Shown here piece after piece: positions 58,433 to 64,000 of a stretch of 64,000 nt of DNA. The notes below the pieces were generated by a model. The model made no database searches and was not told the origin of the DNA. It was given only the letters and a program-made list of their open reading frames with translations. Each line of letters begins with the position of its first letter. Position 1 is the stretch's first letter. Made by a program: the position numbers and the translations under genes. The DNA is from Neofusicoccum parvum (lineage: Eukaryota > Ascomycota > Dothideomycetes > Botryosphaeriales > Botryosphaeriaceae), in contig CP087215.1 in the NCBI GenBank assembly GCA_020912385.1, positions 806,001 to 870,000 of the forward strand, in the 5' to 3' direction.

Positions 58433-59343
58433 TCACCTCGAGCGCCGGGATGTACGAAGTAGGCTGTGCTGCTTCTGCTCATGTTTTCTCCTATAATCAT
58501 CCCTCAAAAACGTCTTTTGACAGAAGTTACAGCTGGACCGTTTATTGATATGCTTCGGACCCCTCATGTGCTTGTGGAAGTTCGATGAGCTACTGAAGTC
58601 CTGACTGCACTCCGTACAAGTAAATCGTTTCTTTCGTTGCGTGTCTGAATTTGGAGGAGACTCCGGAGCAGAGGGCGTGCTGGCATGACTAAGAAGAGAC
58701 AGTTTGTGAGTTCAAGCAGACATTGGCAGTCACAAACAGCTCGATCATACCTTTGGATATCCGAACTTGCAAAACTTGAGCGCGTGCTTGAGTTCCCCTC
58801 AGCCCCGGCGGAATGAATGGGAACAGGGGTCGAATCTCCGCTGCTAACGTCCTGGAATAGCGGTGGCGGAACTGGCTGTGGCTCCACTGATGCTGCAACA
58901 TCCGGGTTCCCGTTCTGTCCGGCAGTGAAGCTTTGTGCTTCTGATCCCGATCGACATCCATTGTGGGGGCTTTCGAGCCATGATTCGATGAGAGCAGAAG
59001 AGAACGCCATCTGAATCGCATAGTACCGTTTATCGCACTCTATGAGTAGGAAGTCTCGCGCTTGTTGGAACTGGTAGCTATTAATGCTAAAGTCATACGA
59101 GGAGCGTAGGGCTATAGTTACTAAGAATTCAGCTCCTACTTCGAAGCATAGCTTCAGCGAAGCAAAGCTATACACATGGCCGGCTGAGATCATGGAAAAC
59201 GTGAACTCGCGAATCGCGGCCAAAGCAATGCCTTCAGGTGAGTATGGTTGGGTTTCCAACTTGGTGCACACAGAGTCCAAAATCTGAGCTGATGATACTT
59301 GCAGAACGGTGTTGTAAGCAGTTAGAGGGTCGGAAATACCCAT
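58433..59343 (-). CDS. Two-finger C2H2 zinc-finger protein
   Basis: Exon 1 59343-58751, 62-bp intron (GTATGA...TCTTAG), exon 2 58688-58433; 282 residues from MGISDPLTAYNTVLQ. Without this splice the frame misses the fingers, and with it two canonical C2H2 fingers appear at the end: Cys222, Cys225, His238, His244, then Cys251, Cys254, His267, His272. A basic R-K-K-R precedes finger 1 and a basic tail follows finger 2. The N-terminal 150 residues are helical (SSAQILDSVCTKLE, SFASLKLCFEVGAEFLV) and the middle is Ser/Pro-rich. Probably a nuclear DNA-binding regulator. The ATG lies only 33 bp after the stop of the ankyrin gene on the same strand, and an alternative splice could fuse the two in frame. 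Confidence 0.75.
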
Positions 59344-59376
59344 GAAAGTGGGAGAACAGTTTGCTTAGAGTAGCCA

Positions 59377-61266
59377 TTAGTTTTTGTGATGGATTAAGCA
59401 AGTGGAAATGTGATACGAACCGAGTAGAAACGCAAAGGCACATGCAAAAATGATACCGGCCATGATGATGGTGATAAGCTCTTGCGGGGAAAAGCAGCAT
59501 CTGATATCCTGAGAGTCTCCGGCTGAACGTGTTCGTGGATTATCGACCTTTGGATCCTGCGGGACAGAATGAGAAGCCTGAAACTCGGAGAGTTTGGCGG
59601 CTTCACTTTCATGATCTTTGATGCGAGTCCCATCTTGGTCTGGTTGAGTGTTTGGCCCCCATCGGGTCTTATGTGTTCGGACCTCTGAGCATTCTTCAAG
59701 ATCGTCAAGGCCGAAAGACTCCTGTGCCGTTTCCATCAGCTCAAGCGCCAGAGATTGAAACTGTTCCAGATCATCAACGGTAGGTTTCAGCCTCGATGGG
59801 CAGTCTTGAATGTCCACGTTCCATACGTCCTTCACTGCATTCACGAACAGATTCCGTTGTTCGCTGTCAAAAAGGACCTGCCAGCGGCTGACGTCCTCGC
59901 TGAAGTCAACCAGGAGACCTTTCCTGTCTTCGTCGTTCATGATCACCATCATCACTCTCGCTACGGCGATGAACATGATGATCTCGTCCAGCCTTCGAGG
60001 TACTGTGCCGGTGCACAACTTGCGCAAAGTACCTATTCCGGTTTTCCACGCCTTGCGATACTCTTGATCCATACCTTCTGCCCATTCCTTTATCATCTCA
60101 AGACTTGTATGTGACTCGGACGGCGGTTGATGAAATTTGGGATGGTGTACTGGCCCTGAGACTCGCGCCGCTTGCATGATGTGCGAGTGCTCCTCGACAA
60201 ATTCGAAGTAGAGACGAACCATCCTTCGGGAAACTATGGCCCGTCGCCGGACCACCTGACTACTGCATTGCGCAGCAGTCTCCGCCAGGAAATTGGACCA
60301 TCTGCGACTCCATATACGGGTTTTATCGTGGAGTATAACGAAGGCGGTCTGAGGATCTGCGCCATATTCCAATAGAAGTTTAACGGTGGCGCTGGATTCT
60401 GCACGAGCCGCGAGACTGAGAGGTGTTTCGCCACCCATAATTTTGTTGACGTCAGCCCCAGTTTCGATGAGATATCTTGCTGTGCGGTGGTTCTTGGTTA
60501 ATATTGCATTCATTAGGGCGTCCTTGAGATGGGAATCCCTATCTCTGAAGCACCAAAAATCCGGGAAAGCTTCACTCGGAAATAGAGGGTCGAAATAGCT
60601 TGCTTCCATCGTCTTTGTGGGTTCAATCCAGTCCCAGAAATCGAAAATTGACGCTTGAAGTGGGGGTAAGTCGTTCCGAGTACTGCTGAGAAATACTCTG
60701 ACAAGGAGAGCGAGCTCATGAACGAGCAGAATTCTCTCCGCGGTGTTCAAAGGAAGGCTGTTCCTCTCCTTCATGGGTCCGAGTTTCTCCTCGTGGTTCT
60801 TCAAAGCTTGGTTGAGAACTTCTTTATATCTCCAAAGAGTCTTCTCTTCCACCCTGCCTTCATCGAGCGGTAAGCCAAGGTTGATAAGCATCCACTGTAG
60901 TCCGCTAGAGAGAATTCGAATCGTCATTCCCGTATGATGTCTGGATATAGAAAAAGCTCGCACCGCTCTCCCTCCCTGTTGACTGGAGAAGGTGTGGCAC
61001 AGGCAGCCTTTCTGACATTTTGGAGCTTCGGGACCGGTAGCGTCAATCCAGTGACGGCCATCATACGTATCGGTAAGAGTTGGAGGACTTCTGGGACTTG
61101 TCAAGCCGGGACTTAACCATTTAAATGGATATCATGGTTACCTGCTCATATCCTCGACGCCGTAGAGCGCGCGATCATCCAAAATTGGTAAGCAGGCTTT
61201 CCTCTGAGCTTCCAAGTAGGGGCAGCCTTCCAATAAGCGTCTTGCAGAGCCGTGCGTGGACTCCAT
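59377..61266 (-). CDS. Ankyrin-repeat protein with C-terminal hydrophobic segment
   Basis: Exon 1 61266-61142 (MESTHGSARRLLEGCPYL), 51-bp intron (GTAACC donor, CCCAG acceptor), exon 2 61090-59377; 612 residues. The long exon has no ATG at its open-frame start, and the first exon restores one in phase. Residues about 65-77 carry Cys (CQKGCLCHTF). Two ankyrin repeats are clear near 230-290: ALMNAILTKNHRTARYLIET, then GGETPLSLAARAESSATVKL and LLEYGADP. The region before them is all-helical. A Ser/Asp/Glu-rich stretch follows, then a hydrophobic segment (IIMAGIIFACAFAFLLG, about 582-605) near the end. As annotated it would be a tail-anchored or single-pass membrane protein. If fused to the downstream zinc-finger gene the hydrophobic segment would be internal. 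The role is unknown. Confidence 0.7.
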
Positions 61267-62875
61267 TTCCGTTGAACATGTGCGACTGTGTAGTATGAAC
61301 GATGTTGTAAGGCCGTGGGATTTAGAGTTTTGCCCGTGGGTGATTCTAAACTTCGAACGGGGTCAAAGCGAACGTTATAACTGAGCGGACCGCGTGTGCA
61401 CAGAGAGCGGGGGGATTCCCAATTGCCAAGGCAGCGGCCTCACAAGCCAATAGGGCATCGCAAAAAATGGGAATCCGACTTAGCGCGCACGGTGGCGCAA
61501 GGATCTGCGGGCTGTTCTGCTGCCTGGTGGGATGTAACGTGGCTGACCAGGTGCGTCAGCTCGCATCGCCCGCCAATTAGATCGTTTGCTGTTTGGGAAT
61601 CTGCGCCGCCGTACAATGAACAGCGAGCTTTGGTTGACCTGTGAGACAACAAGCCGAAACGGAGCAGGCTGATGAAATTTACTCTGCAAGCCCGAAATTA
61701 TCCTGATTCCCATTGTTAGCTGAGCCCCACCGCTCCCATGTAGCATGTTCCACACGGCAGTCTGCCAAGTTCTAATTGGGCAGTTCAGCTGAGCGATTCT
61801 CATAATCTCTAGTGTACAGTCTGCGCGGCTTGACATTACGGCGACCAGAATCCCAAATTTCTTTCTGGAACCGTAGCTGCTCTGTCGATCTGAATGACGC
61901 AAATGGGAATCTGTAGCTAGCATGCCTATAAGCAAACTTCAAAAAATATGTGTGAATTTGGGATTCACAGCCATGGCTTTATAAATACCGAGGAAGGCGG
62001 TTGATTACCTGCGTGATCAGAGAAGCAAAGTGAGAACGAAGAGCGATAACCAATATGCCAGACCATCTCATGAGGAAGGGACCCGGACATGGACTAGGCA
62101 AAGGCCAGACGAGGTGAGAACTTATTGGTCCACAGGTTATAAGGGTCTGATCAACTAACACGTAAAAGCAGCTGCAATAGGCAACGGATCAAAGAGCAGG
62201 AGCTCCTTCTCGGAGGTGTGGGTTCCTGGACAGGAAGCCAGAAGGAGCTCAACTGCTCTTCCCAGAAACAGAAGCCATGCAGCAGCACGCCCTCCCACGA
62301 ACAGCTCAACTTCGCGAAGCAGCCGGGCACGCCAGACACGAAAATCAAGCTGGATCCGCTTGGCCGGTTTCTTAACGAGCGCCCGCGGGAATCGAGCCAG
62401 GTCCTGCTGTGGATGGGGCAACGGGATATGAAGGATTGAAAGGCCCGTAAGCTGGCCAGACTTGAATCTCGCTGTGCTTTGGCAAAGGCATCAAGTCCTC
62501 CAGGTGCTGAGCATGCGTTTGGAGGGTGAGGCGGTCGGAAGGGGATGTACGTCTTCTCAGGCAAGGTGAATCAAGCAGAAGACATGCTGGAAAAGACCTT
62601 ATGTCAATTGCAATGTAGAAGAATGAGTTCTCACAGCATGACAACGGCGAAATGAGCGAAGATGATGTTGTCGAGGACAGGAATGCCGCATCCCGCCTCT
62701 CCGCGCTAGACTCGGCCAGCGGCGCCGAGAAAAATGACGCAGCGGAGCCTCCTCACCGCCCAGCGCTGCTCCACCCACCCGACGCTCAAAAGTTCCCCGT
62801 CACCATCTCCGCGCTCAATTCCCCTCTCCATCCGCATCTGCCACCCTCAATCCCTCCGTCAACCCACTCGCCACC
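61267..62875. other. Divergent upstream region with repeated GGGAATC motif
   Basis: GGGAATC or its complement occurs at 61414-61420, 61469-61475, 61595-61601, 61705-61711 and 61905-61911, with GGGATTC variants near 61848 and 61960. Short open frames at 62150-62640 are unsupported. 62650-62875 is the C/T-rich leader of the next gene. Confidence 0.4.
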
Positions 62876-64000
62876 ATGCGGCCCACCGCTGTCCTCCTCG
62901 CCGCCGCGGCCTCGGCCCCCTTCGCCTCCGCCGCCCGCGCCATGCGCAAAGACATGCTCATCGACCCGCGCGAGCAGCGCCCCTTCCCCGACCTCCCCAT
63001 CCGCGTGTCGGACGCCGGCAAGGGCGGCTTCGTGCACGTGCAATTCCCGATCGCGTGCACCAAGTGCTTCGCGGCCGACCCGACGAAGCCGCGCAAGAAC
63101 CTGCAGGACGGCGTGCTGGAGGTCGACTTCCGCATCACGCGGCAGCTGGGGCTGGACGGCGACGAGGGCGCGCAGGTCAACGGCTACACCGTCTCGGATA
63201 GCGCGTTCCCGCTGCGCAGCGAGGGCGACGACAACGTCGCGGCCGCGCTGCACCTGTTCTCGCCGGAGGCGGCGCCGGGAGTGCCCGCCAGCGTGCCCGT
63301 CGAGGGCAGCATCAGCTTCGACACTATCTTCGTCAACGCCACCCACGACGTCAAGGGCGTCGCATACAACCTGACCAAGGTCGGCGAGGTCACCCCCGGC
63401 GCCCCCACCGGCTTCCGCCTGTCGTTCTCGCGCAGCCCGAAAAACAGCATCCTGCGCATCGAGCAGGGCGTGGCGAACATCGAGGGTGAGGCCTGGCCGT
63501 TCGAGCATCCGGAGAAGTGGATCGTGGTTGGGAGCAGCGATGGCTCCTCGGAGCACTTTGCGTGGAAGAAGGAGTTGGATTGGCTGAACAAGCCGCACGC
63601 CGGTGTGTATCCCGGTTGGGATCAGGATTTCGTCGCGTGCAAGACGACGGCGTGTCGCGTGAACAAGGTGCACACGAAGGTCACGAAGGCGTATGACGAG
63701 TGCGTGGAGCGGAAAGAGCGGCCCGACCAGTTCGAGACCGACATCATCCCGCCGGGCTGCTATGTCTTGCTGGCTGGATACTATGCGCGTAGGAACATGG
63801 CGTGGGTGGGTTGCGGTCTCATCTTCTTGATCTCGCAGTTGATGCGCAGGAACCTGGAGAAGCAGAAGGAGAAGATCCAGAAGGCGAAGAAGAAGGCCGA
63901 GTTGGACGAGCAGGCGCTGGAACGGATGGAAGATGATGCCGTGGACTACCTGATGGAGGTCGAGACCAAGGTGCAGGCTGCTGCCTCGACAGGGGCTGCT
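62876..64000 (+). CDS. Secretory-pathway single-pass membrane protein, 3' end beyond window
   Basis: ATG 62876 in ideal context (CCACCATGCGG); 375 codons open to the window edge with no intron seen. Signal peptide MRPTAVLLAAAASAPFASAA, then a lumenal domain of about 285 residues with a C-x2-C pair (ACTKCF), later Cys (DFVACKTTACRVNK), and N-glycosylation sites (NATHD, NLTKV). One membrane span (AWVGCGLIFLISQL, about 308-323) is followed by a charged coiled-coil tail (KQKEKIQKAKKKAELDEQAL). The layout resembles fungal secreted or membrane proteins carrying the DUF7728-type domain (C-x2-C near the N-terminus), but I hold that assignment weakly. Type I topology puts the coiled tail in the cytosol. 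Codons shift from C-ending to G-ending along the gene. Confidence 0.75.
   Translation, partial: MRPTAVLLAAAASAPFASAARAMRKDMLIDPREQRPFPDLPIRVSDAGKGGFVHVQFPIACTKCFAADPTKPRKNLQDGVLEVDFRITRQLGLDGDEGAQVNGYTVSDSAFPLRSEGDDNVAAALHLFSPEAAPGVPASVPVEGSISFDTIFVNATHDVKGVAYNLTKVGEVTPGAPTGFRLSFSRSPKNSILRIEQGVANIEGEAWPFEHPEKWIVVGSSDGSSEHFAWKKELDWLNKPHAGVYPGWDQDFVACKTTACRVNKVHTKVTKAYDECVERKERPDQFETDIIPPGCYVLLAGYYARRNMAWVGCGLIFLISQLMRRNLEKQKEKIQKAKKKAELDEQALERMEDDAVDYLMEVETKVQAAASTGAA

Noticed and set aside
62786..63673. 295-codon minus-strand frame at the right edge
   Set aside because: Opposite a gene with ideal ATG context, signal peptide and membrane span; Arg/Ala/Gly-rich shadow.
1..64000. CRISPR arrays, insertion sequences, prokaryotic operons, rRNA
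   Set aside because: Introns, gene spacing and protein families are fungal; no spacer-repeat arrays, transposase frames or rRNA segments were recognised.
1..64000. tRNA genes
   Set aside because: Scattered GTTCGA-like boxes were seen (for example near 51083, inside a Z4 intron), but none had a matching A box and acceptor stem at proper spacing by eye.
1..64000. Subtelomeric location
   Set aside because: Tandem expansions and decay would fit, but no TTAGGG-type repeats or helicase genes are present.

Overview
The window reads as nuclear DNA of a filamentous ascomycete (Pezizomycotina, probably a Dothideomycete). Genes carry short GT-AG introns of about 48-117 bp with CTAAC/CTGAC-type branch sites, there are no operons or Shine-Dalgarno sites, and recognisable proteins include a Gyp5-type TBC GAP, a GPI-anchored wall protein and fungal C2H2 and ankyrin proteins. 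All CDS coordinates below are genomic spans from start codon to stop. Introns were placed by eye from splice consensus and frame, and many apparent TTG/GTG starts were replaced by ATG exons upstream.

Left third (1-29 kb): nearly every gene is on the minus strand. Apart from one short-chain dehydrogenase, two small unknown genes and intergenic DNA, it is an array of diverged paralogues. Group A (A1 1436-3613, A2 6811-9003, A3 9859-11175, A4 15991-17058 broken, A5 22135-23609, A6 28320-29075) shares a C-terminal core that looks like a Myb/SANT-type DNA-binding fold; A1-A4 also share a preceding W/G/C motif. Group B (B1 1-795 broken, B2 11248-15512, B3 17626-18826) shares an acidic/basic N-terminal region. 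A and B genes share a tiny first exon ending in phase 1 and similar upstream sequence blocks. B2-A3 and B3-A4 are arranged as B then A. Acidic SUMO-interaction-like motifs and one SUMO-acceptor-like motif suggest nuclear chromatin or transcription proteins.

Middle (29-43 kb): long gene-poor stretches, a possible 55-residue membrane protein, an unknown minus-strand gene, and the large GAP gene. Four decayed copies of a dispersed element (24.9, 30.1, 41.0 and 53.2 kb, all same orientation) lie in the gene-poor DNA.

Right third: four tandem plus-strand paralogues (43.9-52.3 kb) of an uncharacterised fungal C2H2/C2HC protein family with identical intron positions, a repeat-rich GPI-type wall protein (55.3-58.1 kb), a C2H2 zinc-finger gene and an ankyrin gene only 33 bp apart and possibly fused, and at the right edge the 5' part of a secretory-pathway membrane protein. 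The window is best seen as an accessory region where two unrelated nucleic-acid-binding families have expanded by tandem duplication and decay.
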